The notes under the pieces are model-generated. The model was not told the DNA's origin and ran no database searches. It saw only the letters and a program-made list of their open reading frames with translations. From Flavobacterium sangjuense (GTDB taxonomy: Bacteria; Bacteroidota; Bacteroidia; Flavobacteriales; Flavobacteriaceae): a stretch of DNA of 64,000 nt. Numbering within the stretch: position 1 is the stretch's first letter; the number at the start of each line of letters is the position of its first letter. Shown piece by piece: positions 26,128 to 37,031 of the stretch. Location: positions 2,604,001-2,668,000 of the forward strand of contig NZ_CP038810.1 in assembly GCF_004797125.1 (NCBI RefSeq). The letters are read 5' to 3'. Made by a program: the position numbers and the translations under genes.

Positions 26128-29100
26128 ATGAAGAAGATAATTACCTTACTTTTTGTTTTATTTATATACACAACAAGTTATTCACAATTTAGTAGAATCC
26201 ATTACATCCCACCTATTACATCTGCAACTAATAGTGGAATGGCGCCGGGTGAACAATATTTATATATTTCAACTCCCAACACTACACCAGTATCGGTGAC
26301 CATTACACCAATTGGAGGAGTTCCTTTTGTAAGAACAGTAACTAATGCTGTTCCTATTGAATATGCAATTAATACTACAACATCAGGAGCTACTGGTAGA
26401 AGTTCTCAATTATTTACTCCAAATACTGCAATTGGTTTATTAACAAATAAAGGATATCTAATTGAAGCAACAGATTTAATTTATGCTAATATTAGAGTAT
26501 TATCAAATAGTGGTTCCCAAGCCGGTGGACTTGTAGCTAAAGGGACAAGTGCCATGGGAAAAACATTCAGGATTGGAGGTATGCTAAATAAATTTAATCC
26601 GATTGGTAACTTTGATTCAATTTTAAATTTTGCCTCTTTCATTGCTACAGAAAACGACACACATGTTACCATTACTTTGAGCGATCCAGCAGCGATTGGA
26701 ACCCCAATGACAAATGGAGTAATATATAATGGACCAATTTCAGTAACTCTACAGAAAAATGAAAGTTATATTTTCTCATTTGAAAATACTACCACTGTTT
26801 TTAGAAGTAGTTTTATACACGGTGGTTTGATTCAATCTGATAAAAACATTGTGGTAAATTCAGGTTCTTTTGGTGGATGCAGCTATACTGCGGGAATTCC
26901 GGCTGACACGAGTACAGGAGACTTTAGAGGGAAAGATTATGGATTTGACCAAATTGTACCCGTTGAAAAGACTGGTAAAGAGTATATTTTTGTTAAAGGA
27001 TTGGGAAGTAATGCTTTAGAACGTGTGTTGGTAGTTGCCCACACAAATGGAACACAAATATTCAAAAATGGGAGTGCTACAGCTACTGCAACTCTTAATG
27101 CGGGTGAATATTATGTTTATAATGGTAGTGATTATTTAAACGGAAATTTATATGTCACTTCTACAGAAAATGTTTTTTGCTATCAGGCAATGGGAGGAAA
27201 TACAGATTTAGGAAATCAGAATATGTTTTTTGTCCCTCCAATTAACTGCTCCACTCCTAGTGTTGTAGATAACATTCCGTTAATTCAAAAAATTGGTTCG
27301 CAAACCTTTTCAGGAAATGTAAATATTGTAACTGTAGCCGGATCAGTGGTTAGGGTAAATAATGTTACTGTTACTGCAACTCCGGTTGCTGTTACAGGTC
27401 CTACATCTCCAGCTTTTGTTAGATATACTTTAACAGGCAGAACGGGTAATATTAAAGTAACCTCAACCAATCAAGTTTATGTTTCTTATTTTGGCAATGA
27501 TAGTAATGCAACCTATGGTAGTTATTATTCTGGATTTGATACCAAGCCGGAAATTAATTATACTACTGCTTCTGCCGCAACAGGAAATTGTATCCCAAAC
27601 GTTATCCTCGATGTAACTCCAATCGCCCTAACGGATACCTATGCATGGTATTTTAATGGAAGTACGACACCTATTTCTGGTGCAACCGCAAATACATATA
27701 CACCAACTCAACCAGGATATTATCAGGTAACCAGACAGAATGCAGCAGGTTGTCCTGCAATTTCTTCCGATTTAATTCCGGTTAGTGATTGTCCAACCAA
27801 TGTAGACAATGATGCTGTTTCAGACAATGTAGATATCGATGACGATAATGACGGAATTACAAACTGTACAGAATCCTATGGAAACCAAGCTGTTAACACT
27901 ACTAACTCTAGCTCAGGAACAGTAGCAGTAGGTGCCTATTCAAATGCATTTACAGGAGTTGTTACCACTTCAACTGCTGCAAGTCCGACTCCTTTTGTTG
28001 GTAATGCTGACGGTAGTTTTGTTACCAGTATTCCTACCGGAAATACAAATTGGGTGACTTATAAAATGAATTTCGCTAGCCCTATATCTCTCAGTATGGA
28101 ATACGTAGCTACAGCAGCTGCAAGTGATTTGATTAACTCAAGATCGGAATATATAGTAACTTCAGACGTTAACAAAAGTATTACCTTACTAAACCCAACC
28201 AATCAGCTTTTGGTAGACACCAATTATGATGGTGTTTTTGAAAGCGGTGTAACTCAATTTACATCTTTCGATATAAGATTTAGGTTAAACAGCTCCGTTT
28301 CATTAGCTGCAGGAACTGGTACCTTTAAGTTTTTAACTTATTTAACTACCTCTTTCAGCATCACTCACAAAAATTTATCTACGCTAGTTGCTAATAATTC
28401 TACATTTAAATTTACTGCCACTTGTGTTCCAAAAGACTCAGATTTAGATGGTGTGCCAAATTATTTAGATATTGATAGTGATAATGATGGTATTACGGAT
28501 AATGTTGAAGCACAGGGTGGAAGCTTCATTGCATACACACCTGCTGACGCTAATAATGATGGTTTGTCTGACGCTTATGGAGCTGGAATTGTACCCGCTG
28601 ATTCTGATTCAGATGGTGTGCCAAATTATTTGGATTTAGATAGTGATAATGATGGGATATTTGATTTAGTTGAATCAGGAAGTAGCGCCATAGATGCAGA
28701 TGCTAATGGAATTGTAGATGGACCTTCATCAAGTTTTGGATCAAATGGGCTTTCAAATTCTTTAGAAACGGCTGCTGATTCAGGTACCTTAAATTATGCA
28801 ATTGCAGATACTGATTCAGATGGAATAAAGAATTATATTGAATTAGATAGTGATAATGATGGATGTAATGATGTAATCGAAGCTGGTTTTTCAGATTCAA
28901 ACAGCGATGGTTTATTAGGAAATGCTCCTTTAACTGTTAACACAAATGGAGTCGTTACCAGTGGAACAAATGGATATACAACTCCAAATAGTAGCTATGT
29001 CAATTTTGCCGCAATAACTATTACAACACAACCTTACGTTACTACAAATTGTACTGCACAAACCGCTACTGTAACTTTAGTAGATAATGGTGGTGGAAAT

Positions 29101-32100
29101 ACATACCAATGGCAATTTTCAACAGATGGAGTTACTTGGAGTAATGTTACAAATAACGCAACCTATTCAGGAGCTACCACAAATACCTTATTAATTTCCG
29201 GAGCAACTCCTTTAATGACTGGTGATAAATACCGTGTAATTATAAGTAACCCAAATAACGCGTGTGGATTAACTTCTTCATTAACAACAATATCTTTCCC
29301 TTCAGCACCCACTGCTAGTGTTAGTTACGCAGGGTCTCCGTATTGTCCTAATTTAACTACGGCTCAACCAGTTACCTTGACAGGGACTGGTGCTTATACC
29401 GGAGGTACCTTTAGCTCAACGGCAGGATTAACTATTGATCCTACAACAGGAGCAGTTACTCCAAGCACAAGTACTTCTGGCATATACGTAGTAACCTATA
29501 TGGTTCCGGCAAGCGGAGGATGCGGAGCGTTTCCTGTTACCGGAAGTGTTGAAATTAAAGCAACTCCAACAGCTGCAATCACCTATGCAGGGACTCCTTT
29601 TTGTACTACCTTGACTACAGGTCAGGCAGTTACTTTAACAGGAACAGGTTCCTATACAGGAGGAGCCTATAGCTCAACAGCAGGTTTAACAATCGATGCT
29701 GTCACTGGAGCTATTACTCCAAGCACAAGTACACCAGGAAATTATACGGTTAGCTATACCATATCCGGAGGGGCAGGATGTACACCAGTAACAACCACTA
29801 CACCTATTGTTATTACACAAGTACCAACAGCAGCAATCTCATATGCTGGCACTCCATTTTGTACGACCTTGACAACAGGACAAACAGTTACTTTAACGGG
29901 AACAGCAGCTTATACTGGAGGCACTTATAGCTCAACAGCTGGTTTAACAATCAATGCTGCCACAGGAGCCATTACTCCAAGCACAAGTACACAAGGTAAT
30001 TATGTAGTAACTTATACCCTGGCTGCAGCTGCAGGATGTTCGCAAGTACAAACAACTACAAACATTGTTATTACAAAAATACCAACTGCTGCAATCTCTT
30101 ACGCAGGTACACCGTTTTGTACAACATTAACTACGGGTCAGGCGGTTACCTTAACTGGGACAGATGCCTATACTGGTGGCACCTATAGTTCAACAGCAGG
30201 TTTGACAATAGACCCAAACACTGGAGCTATTACTCCAAGCACAAGTACACCAGGAAACTATGTTGTAACCTATACTCTTGCTGCAGCAGCAGGATGTTCA
30301 CAAGTACAAACAACCACTAACGTTACTATTACAAGAGTACCTACTGCTTCAATTTCTTACGCAGGTACACCATTCTGTACAACATTAACTACTGGTCAAG
30401 CTGCTACTTTAACAGGAACAGACGCATATACTGGAGGTACCTATAGTTCTACAGCAGGTTTAACTATCAATGCTACCACCGGAGCAATTACTCCAAGTAC
30501 CAGCACAAATGGAACCTATACAGTTACATATAACGCACCAGCTAGTGCTGGATGTGCTTCGGTACCAACTACCACTAGTGTTGTAATTACAGCAATTCCA
30601 ACTGCTTCAATTTCTTACGCAGGCACACCATTTTGTACAACATTGACTACCGGTCAGGCTGTTACTTTAACTGGATCAAATGCCTTCACTGGAGGTACCT
30701 ATAGTTCAACAGCTGGTTTAACAATCGATCCTACCACTGGAGCTATTACTCCAAGTACAAGTACACAAGGAAGTTATGTAGTAACCTATACCCTAGCTGC
30801 TGCTGCTGCGGGATGTTCGCAGGTACAAACAACTACGAACGTTACTATTACAAAAGCACCTACTGCTTCAATCTCTTATGCAGGTACTCCATTTTGTACA
30901 ACATTAACAACTGGTCAGGCTGTTACTTTATCAGGAACGGATGCATACACTGGAGGTGTTTTTAGCTCTACAGCAGGTTTAACTATCGATGCTGCCACTG
31001 GAGCAATTACTCCAAGTACAAGTACACAAGGAAGCTATGTAGTAACCTATACCACACCTGCAAGTGCGGGCTGTTCGCAAGTACAAACAACCACGAACAT
31101 CGTTATTACAAAAACACCAACTGCTTCAATCTCTTACGCAGGCTCTCCGTTTTGTACAACATTAACTACTGATCAGGCAGTTACCTTAACAGGAACAGAA
31201 GCATACACTGGAGGTACTTATAGCTCAACAGCAGGTTTAACTATCAACGCTACAACCGGAGCTATTACTCCAAGTACAAGTACACCTGCTGCTTATGTAG
31301 TTACCTATACCCTTGCTGCTGCTGCAGGATGTTCGCAAGTACAAACAACCACAAACATTGTTATCAATCCTCGTCCTATAGCAACAGCTACTCCTACTGC
31401 GGCTACTATTTGTTCTTTAGGCACGACCAATATTGCCCTATCCAGCAATGCAATTGGAACTACTTATACTTGGACCTCTACTCAAACCAATGTAACAGGT
31501 GCCTCATCATCATCGGGAAGTACAATAGCTGATACATTGACTGCAACTGGTTCTACTCCAGGCAGTGTGGTTTATACAATTACACCATTTAGTGGTTGTA
31601 CTGGTTTACCAGTTACAGCTACAATAACTGTAAATCCATTACCAACGGTAACTATTTCTGGAGCAACAACAGTTTGTTACAATGGATCAGCCTCTATCAC
31701 TTTTACAGGTACTCCAAACGCAACGGTTACTTATACTGTTAATAGTGGAACCAACCAAACTATTGGTCTAAACAATTTAGGAACAGCCTCAGTACCGACA
31801 GGTAATTTAACAGCTACAGCAACCTACGATTTAGTAAGTATTGTGTCTGCTGGACCTCCTACGTGTAGTCAGAACCAAACGGGTTCAGTAGTAGTTACAG
31901 TAATTCCTATTCCAGTAGTTAATTCAGTAGTAGCTTCATCGACTATTTGTTCAGGTCAACCAACGGGCATAGCTCTTTCCAGTAACATTAGTACAGCTAC
32001 TTTCACTTGGACAGTAACACAATCAGGTGTTTCAGGAGCCAGCGCAGGAACCGGATCCATTATCTCTCAAAATCTTACTGCTACTGGTGTAGTTCCGGGT

Positions 32101-33729
32101 TCTGCAACTTATTCTGTTATCGCTCATGAAGGAGTTTGCCAAGGACCAGCGACTCCAATAACAATTACTGTTAATCCAACACCTGTAGTAACGGCCTCAC
32201 CAACATCGCAATCGGTTTGTTCAGGAAGCGCGACTTCTATAAATTTATCCAGCAATGTAGCCGGAACAACATTCAGTTGGAATGTGGTTCAAAATAATGT
32301 TAGTGGAGCAAGTAACGGAACAGGAAATACTATTGCTCAGGCTCTAACTGCAACAAGTAATAACGTAGGTCAGGCAGTGTATTCAATAGTACCATTAGTT
32401 GGAGGCTGTCCAGGTACTCCATTGGTTGTTACTGTACAAGTAAACCCAATTCCGGTTGCATCAGCTAATGCTGCAGCCACATCAATTTGTTCTGCATCAA
32501 CTACCGATATCGCTTTGACAAGTACCGTAGCAGGTACTACATTCTCGTGGACGGTTATTCAAACTGGTGTTTTCGGATCTTCATCAGGAACCGGATCTAC
32601 CATAGCACAAACATTAACTACTGTTGGAAATGCCCAAGGAACGGTTGATTACACCATTACACCATCATTCAATGGATGTCCGGGAGCGCCAATAACGGTG
32701 ACCATAACCGTTAATCCAACTCCTGAAGTATTTGGCTCATCAGCAACAACCATTTGTAGTGGAGAATCGCCAAACATTTCACTTTCTCCAAGTATTGCAG
32801 GGACAACATTTGCATGGACAGTAAATGCTACAAATGTTTCAGGGGCCCAACCAGGTACAGGAGATACAATTAATGATATTTTAACGGCATATTCTAATGT
32901 GGGAACTGCAGTTTATACTGTAACTCCAACTTTTAATGGATGTTCAGGAACTCCTCTGAATATAACTGTAACGGTTAATCCTGAACCAGTGCCAACATTA
33001 AATGATGGTGTAATTTGTGTAACTGAAGCCACGAATATAGCTTATCAAACCTATACTTTATATACCCATTTAAGCGATGCAACATACGATTTTGAATGGT
33101 ATTTCAATGGTGGGATAATTAGCGGAGCGGTAAACAGTTCATATGAAGCGACTGAAGCCGGAACCTATTCAGTATTGGTAACCAACACAGCTACAGGATG
33201 TAAATCGGTATTAACACAAGCTGTTGTAGTTGCATCCTTCCCTGCACTTACTATCGATACCAATCAAACTTTAGCTTTTAGTAGTTATGCTACTGTTGAA
33301 GTTATTACAACTGGAGGTAATGCTACCTTATTGTATACATTAGACGATGGTCCGTTGCAAAGTTCTAATATATTTACCAATGTATCTCCAGGACCACATC
33401 GGGTTACAGTAACTGATAGCAATGGCTGTACGAATTTGACAGAAATAATAAACATCATTGGTTATCCACATTATTTCACGCCTAATGGAGACGGTATTCA
33501 TGATACCTGGAACATTGTAGGATTAGGTGCTTCTGCAAGAATATATATCTTTGATAGATATGGGAAATTAATCAAACAAATCAGCCCAACTGGCGAAGGA
33601 TGGAACGGAATTTACAACGGACATTTATTACCATCAGATGATTATTGGTTTAAGGTTGAGTATACTGAAGATATTCCAACAGTTGGAATGAATAAAGTTT
33701 TCACCGCCCACTTCACTTTGAAAAGATAA
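26128..33729 (+). CDS. Giant T9SS type B adhesin with eight 86-residue repeats
   Basis: 2533 residues. Signal peptide (1-19, ending TSYS). The N-terminal region contains an IgGFc-binding-protein-like domain (about 150-370; [29 protein letters not shown]). Next are an Ig-like segment, thrombospondin type 3 repeats (about 560-915; [23 protein letters not shown]) and eight tandem repeats with core [20 protein letters not shown] (about 1061-1748). Five PKD-like repeats with VxPxP starts, plus Ig-like units, follow (about 1749-2350). The type B sorting domain (2447-2533) has [15 protein letters not shown] and [10 protein letters not shown]. It is a secreted surface adhesin. It has no SprF-like gene downstream and shares a divergent control region with module 2. 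Confidence 0.92.
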   Translation: MKKIITLLFVLFIYTTSYSQFSRIHYIPPITSATNSGMAPGEQYLYISTPNTTPVSVTITPIGGVPFVRTVTNAVPIEYAINTTTSGATGRSSQLFTPNTAIGLLTNKGYLIEATDLIYANIRVLSNSGSQAGGLVAKGTSAMGKTFRIGGMLNKFNPIGNFDSILNFASFIATENDTHVTITLSDPAAIGTPMTNGVIYNGPISVTLQKNESYIFSFENTTTVFRSSFIHGGLIQSDKNIVVNSGSFGGCSYTAGIPADTSTGDFRGKDYGFDQIVPVEKTGKEYIFVKGLGSNALERVLVVAHTNGTQIFKNGSATATATLNAGEYYVYNGSDYLNGNLYVTSTENVFCYQAMGGNTDLGNQNMFFVPPINCSTPSVVDNIPLIQKIGSQTFSGNVNIVTVAGSVVRVNNVTVTATPVAVTGPTSPAFVRYTLTGRTGNIKVTSTNQVYVSYFGNDSNATYGSYYSGFDTKPEINYTTASAATGNCIPNVILDVTPIALTDTYAWYFNGSTTPISGATANTYTPTQPGYYQVTRQNAAGCPAISSDLIPVSDCPTNVDNDAVSDNVDIDDDNDGITNCTESYGNQAVNTTNSSSGTVAVGAYSNAFTGVVTTSTAASPTPFVGNADGSFVTSIPTGNTNWVTYKMNFASPISLSMEYVATAAASDLINSRSEYIVTSDVNKSITLLNPTNQLLVDTNYDGVFESGVTQFTSFDIRFRLNSSVSLAAGTGTFKFLTYLTTSFSITHKNLSTLVANNSTFKFTATCVPKDSDLDGVPNYLDIDSDNDGITDNVEAQGGSFIAYTPADANNDGLSDAYGAGIVPADSDSDGVPNYLDLDSDNDGIFDLVESGSSAIDADANGIVDGPSSSFGSNGLSNSLETAADSGTLNYAIADTDSDGIKNYIELDSDNDGCNDVIEAGFSDSNSDGLLGNAPLTVNTNGVVTSGTNGYTTPNSSYVNFAAITITTQPYVTTNCTAQTATVTLVDNGGGNTYQWQFSTDGVTWSNVTNNATYSGATTNTLLISGATPLMTGDKYRVIISNPNNACGLTSSLTTISFPSAPTASVSYAGSPYCPNLTTAQPVTLTGTGAYTGGTFSSTAGLTIDPTTGAVTPSTSTSGIYVVTYMVPASGGCGAFPVTGSVEIKATPTAAITYAGTPFCTTLTTGQAVTLTGTGSYTGGAYSSTAGLTIDAVTGAITPSTSTPGNYTVSYTISGGAGCTPVTTTTPIVITQVPTAAISYAGTPFCTTLTTGQTVTLTGTAAYTGGTYSSTAGLTINAATGAITPSTSTQGNYVVTYTLAAAAGCSQVQTTTNIVITKIPTAAISYAGTPFCTTLTTGQAVTLTGTDAYTGGTYSSTAGLTIDPNTGAITPSTSTPGNYVVTYTLAAAAGCSQVQTTTNVTITRVPTASISYAGTPFCTTLTTGQAATLTGTDAYTGGTYSSTAGLTINATTGAITPSTSTNGTYTVTYNAPASAGCASVPTTTSVVITAIPTASISYAGTPFCTTLTTGQAVTLTGSNAFTGGTYSSTAGLTIDPTTGAITPSTSTQGSYVVTYTLAAAAAGCSQVQTTTNVTITKAPTASISYAGTPFCTTLTTGQAVTLSGTDAYTGGVFSSTAGLTIDAATGAITPSTSTQGSYVVTYTTPASAGCSQVQTTTNIVITKTPTASISYAGSPFCTTLTTDQAVTLTGTEAYTGGTYSSTAGLTINATTGAITPSTSTPAAYVVTYTLAAAAGCSQVQTTTNIVINPRPIATATPTAATICSLGTTNIALSSNAIGTTYTWTSTQTNVTGASSSSGSTIADTLTATGSTPGSVVYTITPFSGCTGLPVTATITVNPLPTVTISGATTVCYNGSASITFTGTPNATVTYTVNSGTNQTIGLNNLGTASVPTGNLTATATYDLVSIVSAGPPTCSQNQTGSVVVTVIPIPVVNSVVASSTICSGQPTGIALSSNISTATFTWTVTQSGVSGASAGTGSIISQNLTATGVVPGSATYSVIAHEGVCQGPATPITITVNPTPVVTASPTSQSVCSGSATSINLSSNVAGTTFSWNVVQNNVSGASNGTGNTIAQALTATSNNVGQAVYSIVPLVGGCPGTPLVVTVQVNPIPVASANAAATSICSASTTDIALTSTVAGTTFSWTVIQTGVFGSSSGTGSTIAQTLTTVGNAQGTVDYTITPSFNGCPGAPITVTITVNPTPEVFGSSATTICSGESPNISLSPSIAGTTFAWTVNATNVSGAQPGTGDTINDILTAYSNVGTAVYTVTPTFNGCSGTPLNITVTVNPEPVPTLNDGVICVTEATNIAYQTYTLYTHLSDATYDFEWYFNGGIISGAVNSSYEATEAGTYSVLVTNTATGCKSVLTQAVVVASFPALTIDTNQTLAFSSYATVEVITTGGNATLLYTLDDGPLQSSNIFTNVSPGPHRVTVTDSNGCTNLTEIINIIGYPHYFTPNGDGIHDTWNIVGLGASARIYIFDRYGKLIKQISPTGEGWNGIYNGHLLPSDDYWFKVEYTEDIPTVGMNKVFTAHFTLKR
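29310..31371 (+). repeat. Eight tandem repeats of about 258 bp inside the giant adhesin gene
   Basis: Each unit encodes about 86 residues with [33 protein letters not shown] and two conserved cysteines. Units 3, 4, 6, 7 and 8 also share [10 protein letters not shown]. Unit 1 is the most divergent. Neighbouring units differ largely at synonymous positions, so selection on the protein is evident, yet long identical stretches remain that could recombine. Confidence 0.9.
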
Positions 33730-33743
33730 CTATCACAAAATAA

Positions 33744-33785
33744 AAAAAGTGGCTTATTTAATAATTTAAATAAGCCACTTTTTAT
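33744..33785. terminator. Bidirectional terminator after the giant adhesin
   Basis: A perfect stem of at least 15 bp, AAAGTGGCTTATTTA with its inverse, carries A and T runs on either side. It lies between the convergent adhesin and small membrane protein genes. Confidence 0.9.
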
Positions 33786-33867
33786 TTTGTTGCAATCTTA
33801 GTAATATTCTCAATTATAAATTTTAAGTCAACTCTCAAGACTTAGGAACCTTGTTCTCTGAATACTT

Positions 33868-34050
33868 TTACAAGCGTCCTTTTAACGAACTAAACACCCA
33901 GGCATTGGCTAAAAATCCAACTCCTACGGCTCCAAATCCCCAACCTGCAGTTTCATCATAGCGGAAAGCACCTAATGCGATAAGTAATAATCCCATAATA
34001 ATCATAACAAAAGTTGCCCATCCTAGGACAGTGTTTTTATTCATTCCCAT
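33868..34050 (-). CDS. Small two-helix membrane protein
   Basis: 60 residues. Two hydrophobic helices (about 9-27 and 36-54) are joined by a short loop containing FRYDETAGWGFG, which carries the only clearly polar conserved-looking segment. It resembles a small flavobacterial membrane-protein family that I recall as CAL67264, but I cannot confirm this. Function is unknown. A TAAATTTG box lies 27 nt upstream, supporting expression. Methionine 3 is an alternative start. Confidence 0.7.
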   Translation of the reverse strand: MGMNKNTVLGWATFVMIIMGLLLIALGAFRYDETAGWGFGAVGVGFLANAWVFSSLKGRL

Positions 34051-34076
34051 ATTCTTTGGTATTTAATTTTGGAAAG

Positions 34077-34084
34077 CAAATTTA
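34077..34084 (-). promoter_or_regulatory. -7 box of the small membrane protein gene (TAAATTTG)
   Basis: Exact TAnnTTTG match on the minus strand, 26 nt before the start codon. Confidence 0.5.
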
Positions 34085-34102
34085 AGAAAAAATGTTGATA
34101 GT

Positions 34103-35380
34103 TTATGGTTTATAAACTACCCCGTCTTTCATTACAAAAATCACATTGGTTACTGTTGAAACATCTTGTGTTGGATCATCGTTTGTAGCAATAATATCGG
34201 CAAGATAACCTACTTCAATCGAACCTAATTGCTTGTCCATGTCAAGTAACATTGCATTAGTAATTGTGGCAGCTTGTAATGCTTTCATAACTGGCATTCC
34301 GGCATCGGTCATATAGACAAACTCACGAGCATTCAATCCGTGTTGGAATACTCCGGCATCAGTTCCAAAAGCGATTGGAACACCTCTCTTATAAGCATTT
34401 GCAAAAGTTCCCTGAATCTTTGGTCCAATAGCCAATGCTTTAGGCACCACAATCGCTGGATAATAATTGGTTTTTTTAGCATTCTCTTCTACTGCTTTTC
34501 CTGCTGTGATAGTTGGTACCAAATAGGCATTATATTTTATCATCAAATCCATAGTAGCATCACTCATTTCGGTACCGTGTTCGATGGTTTTTACACCACC
34601 TTTGACAGCCCTTTGCATGCCTTCATCACCGTGAGCGTGTGCAGCGACTTTCATTCCGTAATCTTTGGCTGCGGATACAATTGCTTCAATTTCATCCTGC
34701 GTAAACTGTGGATTTCCTGCACTTTTAGCGACACTTAAAACGCCACCAGTAGCCGTTATTTTTATCCAATCAGCCCCATTTTTATAACGCCATCGCACGG
34801 CTTCTTTTGCATCTTCTATACCATTAACTACTCCTTCTTTTGGTCCGGGGTTTCCAATAAGTTCTTTTCTATATCCGTTAGTTGGATCGGCATGGCCTCC
34901 TGTGGTGGCAATTGATTTTTCGGCAGTGAAGATACGGGGTCCTATAACCTTTCCTGAGTTTATCGCATTCCTAAGCGATACGTTGACGCCGCTTCCCCCT
35001 AAATCCCTTGTGGTAGTAAAGCCTGCCATTAAGGTAGTTTTGGCAAACACTTCGGCATTGTAGGCAACATCTGCATCGTTAAGGCTAAACCTTTCCAAAT
35101 AGGATGTTGGGCTGCTTTCCCCTTCAAAATGTACATGCATGTCAATCCAGCCGGGCATTACTGTTTTGTTTTTTAGGTCGATAGTTTTATCGTCAGCATT
35201 TGTTGGATTAGTGAAACCATCCTGGATGCTTTTGATGATTTTGCCTGATACTACTATGGTTTTGTTAGTTAGTACTTTTCCGTTTTTGGTGTCGATAAGT
35301 TTACCGCATTGGATGTAAGTATCTTGAGCTTGTAGCGTTAATGCACTTAATAGAATGGTGAGGAAGAATAGTTTTTTCAT
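34103..35380 (-). CDS. Exported metal-dependent amidohydrolase
   Basis: 425 residues from the ATG at 35380; the frame is open to 35443, but this methionine opens a clean signal peptide (KKLFFLTILLSALTLQAQ). Amidohydrolase metal and catalytic motifs are present: DMHVHFEGESSP, KITATGGVLS, VAAHAHGDEGMQRAV, TIEHGTEM and the catalytic aspartate in AFGTDAGVF. It belongs to the imidazolonepropionase-like / Xaa-Pro dipeptidase-related branch. These exported enzymes act on peptides or cyclic amides; the substrate cannot be set from sequence. Upstream lies an unusual 10-bp phased repeat array. Confidence 0.88.
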   Translation of the reverse strand: MKKLFFLTILLSALTLQAQDTYIQCGKLIDTKNGKVLTNKTIVVSGKIIKSIQDGFTNPTNADDKTIDLKNKTVMPGWIDMHVHFEGESSPTSYLERFSLNDADVAYNAEVFAKTTLMAGFTTTRDLGGSGVNVSLRNAINSGKVIGPRIFTAEKSIATTGGHADPTNGYRKELIGNPGPKEGVVNGIEDAKEAVRWRYKNGADWIKITATGGVLSVAKSAGNPQFTQDEIEAIVSAAKDYGMKVAAHAHGDEGMQRAVKGGVKTIEHGTEMSDATMDLMIKYNAYLVPTITAGKAVEENAKKTNYYPAIVVPKALAIGPKIQGTFANAYKRGVPIAFGTDAGVFQHGLNAREFVYMTDAGMPVMKALQAATITNAMLLDMDKQLGSIEVGYLADIIATNDDPTQDVSTVTNVIFVMKDGVVYKP

Positions 35381-35437
35381 TGATAATTGATTTAAGTATT
35401 TAAAGATAGAAAAAATTATTTGTTTAGTGATATTGCC

Positions 35438-35517
35438 TGACACTTAGTGACACCTTATGATACCTAATGATGCATTTTGACACCTAAAGACTCTTTTTGA
35501 CACCTAGTGACACCTCA
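35438..35517. repeat. Eight-unit 10-bp phased direct repeat (TGACACCTAN)
   Basis: Eight consecutive 10-bp units starting at 35438, 35448 and so on: TGACACTTAG, TGACACCTTA, TGATACCTAA, TGATGCATTT, TGACACCTAA, AGACTCTTTT, TGACACCTAG, TGACACCTCA. Units 4 and 6 are degenerate. The array ends 58 bp upstream of the amidohydrolase start. Confidence 0.8.
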
Positions 35518-35548
35518 AACCGATATTTTTGATACGGTTCTTCGGATG

Positions 35549-35602
35549 TTGTTCGGGTATTGTTCGCAAAACAGGTGCTTTTTGCGAACAACACCCGAAC
35601 AA
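35549..35602. repeat. 23-bp near-perfect inverted repeat with 8-nt loop
   Basis: The left arm is 35549-35571 and the right arm 35580-35602. They are complementary at 22 of 23 positions (one A against C) around the loop CAGGTGCT. Each arm carries an internal 11-bp period (TTCGGxTxTTG). No T-run follows, so it is not a standard terminator. Confidence 0.85.
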
Positions 35603-35641
35603 AGTTGGAGAAAACAGAAAGGAATAAGCAAGTTTATACAG

Positions 35642-35677
35642 AAAAAAAAGGACTCCGATTTGGAGTCCTTTTTTTAT
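35642..35677. terminator. Terminator of the alcohol dehydrogenase gene
   Basis: A perfect stem AAAGGACTCC / GGAGTCCTTT with loop GATTT and A/T runs on both sides. It lies 17 nt after the dehydrogenase stop on the minus strand. Confidence 0.88.
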
Positions 35678-35693
35678 TATAGTAATTAGGATA

Positions 35694-36752
35694 TTATTTT
35701 TTAAGCGAAGCCATATCAATAACAAAACGATACTTAACATCGCTCTTTAGCATTCTTTCATAAGCTTCATTAATTTCCTGCATCTTGATGATTTCAATTT
35801 CAGAAACGATATTGTGCTTGCCACAAAAATCAAGCATTTCCTGGGTTTCGGCTATGCCACCAATTAAAGAAGCAGCAACCGATTTTCTGCCCAAAATAAG
35901 TGGAACTGTATTTAAAATTGGCTCAAGTCCTCCTAAATAACCCACAATAACGTGAGTTCCGCTAATGGCTAATGTTGAAATATATGGATTGATATCATGA
36001 ACATAGGGAACAGTATCAATAATCACATCAAATTTTCCGGCTACGGAAGCCATCTGTGCGTCATCTGTAGAAATTATTACAGCATCAGCACCCAAACTTA
36101 AAGCATCTTTTTCTTTGCCTGGTGTTCTTGAAAACAGTGTTACTTCAGCGCCCAATCCTTTGGCTAACTTAATTGCCATATGTCCTAATCCTCCTAATCC
36201 AACAACCGCAACTTTACTCCCTTTGGTAACATTCCAATGACGTAATGGAGACCAAGTAGTGATTCCCGCACAAAGAAGTGGTGCCACTGCAGCCAAATCT
36301 AAATTGGCTGGCACTTTTAATACAAAGTCTTCATCTACAACAATTTTTTCCGAATAACCTCCGTGCGTAAATCCGCCTAAATGTTTGTCTTGTCCACCAT
36401 AAGTTCCAACCCAGCCATTCAAACAATACTGTTCCAAATCCTGTTTACAACTGCTGCAAGTTCGACAAGAATCTACAAGACAGCCAACAGCAGCAAAATC
36501 GCCTACCTTCAGCTTGCTTGCTTCGCTTCCTACTTTAGTTACCTTACCCACAATTTCGTGACCGGGAACAACGGGATAACTCGTCCATCCCCAATCATTT
36601 CTTGCTGTGTGTAAGTCAGAGTGACAAACACCACAGTATAAAATTTCAATTTCAATGTCTTTTGGCAATACCACTCTACGCTCAATGTTCATTTCTTTTA
36701 GTGGCGCCGTGGTACTGTCTGTACCGAATGCTTTTACGTTTGTTGTTTCCAT
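35694..36752 (-). CDS. Zinc-dependent NAD(P) alcohol dehydrogenase (cinnamyl-alcohol/YahK type)
   Basis: 352 residues, a medium-chain dehydrogenase. The catalytic zinc site is in CGVCHSDLHTARNDWG with PVVPGHEIVGKV. The structural zinc site has four cysteines (CRTCSSCKQDLEQYC). The nucleotide-binding fold has GLGGLGHMAIKLAKGLGAEV, and the following FSRTPGK suggests NADP(H) preference, as in aldehyde reductases of this subfamily. It reduces aldehydes to alcohols in the cytoplasm. It is a single gene with a TAAATTTG box 39 nt upstream and a terminator downstream. Confidence 0.93.
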   Translation of the reverse strand: METTNVKAFGTDSTTAPLKEMNIERRVVLPKDIEIEILYCGVCHSDLHTARNDWGWTSYPVVPGHEIVGKVTKVGSEASKLKVGDFAAVGCLVDSCRTCSSCKQDLEQYCLNGWVGTYGGQDKHLGGFTHGGYSEKIVVDEDFVLKVPANLDLAAVAPLLCAGITTWSPLRHWNVTKGSKVAVVGLGGLGHMAIKLAKGLGAEVTLFSRTPGKEKDALSLGADAVIISTDDAQMASVAGKFDVIIDTVPYVHDINPYISTLAISGTHVIVGYLGGLEPILNTVPLILGRKSVAASLIGGIAETQEMLDFCGKHNIVSEIEIIKMQEINEAYERMLKSDVKYRFVIDMASLKK

Positions 36753-36791
36753 TTTTATCTTTTAGTTGATGAAGTTTTATTTGATGTCATA

Positions 36792-36799
36792 CAAATTTA
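36792..36799 (-). promoter_or_regulatory. -7 box of the alcohol dehydrogenase gene (TAAATTTG)
   Basis: Exact TAnnTTTG match on the minus strand, 39 nt before the ATG. Confidence 0.5.
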
Positions 36800-36879
36800 G
36801 TCTTTAATGCAAAAAAGTTCATTAAAGCTATGTTAAATGTATTGACTTTCAAGTATGGAGTTTGTAACTTTACTATAAG

Positions 36880-36945
36880 ATAATCTCATAATTGTTGCTA
36901 ATTATGACAGAAGAAGCGAAAGACGGGAGTGTTTCGCTTTTTTTG
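36880..36945 (+). ncRNA. Candidate small RNA or leader ending in an intrinsic terminator
   Basis: A promoter-like pair, TTG at 36842-36844 and TAACTTTA at 36865-36872 (one mismatch, 20-bp spacer), precedes about 65 nt without a convincing reading frame. This ends in the hairpin AAGCGAAA / TTTCGCTT (36913-36938) and a T-run. It could be a short RNA or a transcribed leader of the gene at 37032. Confidence 0.3.
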
Positions 36946-37031
36946 TGACTTGAAATTAAGGAATGAAATACGAACTTAATCAAGCTGAAAATTTTTGGCT
37001 TGTTATTTGTATTTGGAGAGAAAAAAATCAA

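Noticed and set aside
35504-35740. 78-codon minus-strand frame near the long hairpin
   Set aside because: It translates the inverted repeat and terminator and overlaps the end of the dehydrogenase gene; no coding character.
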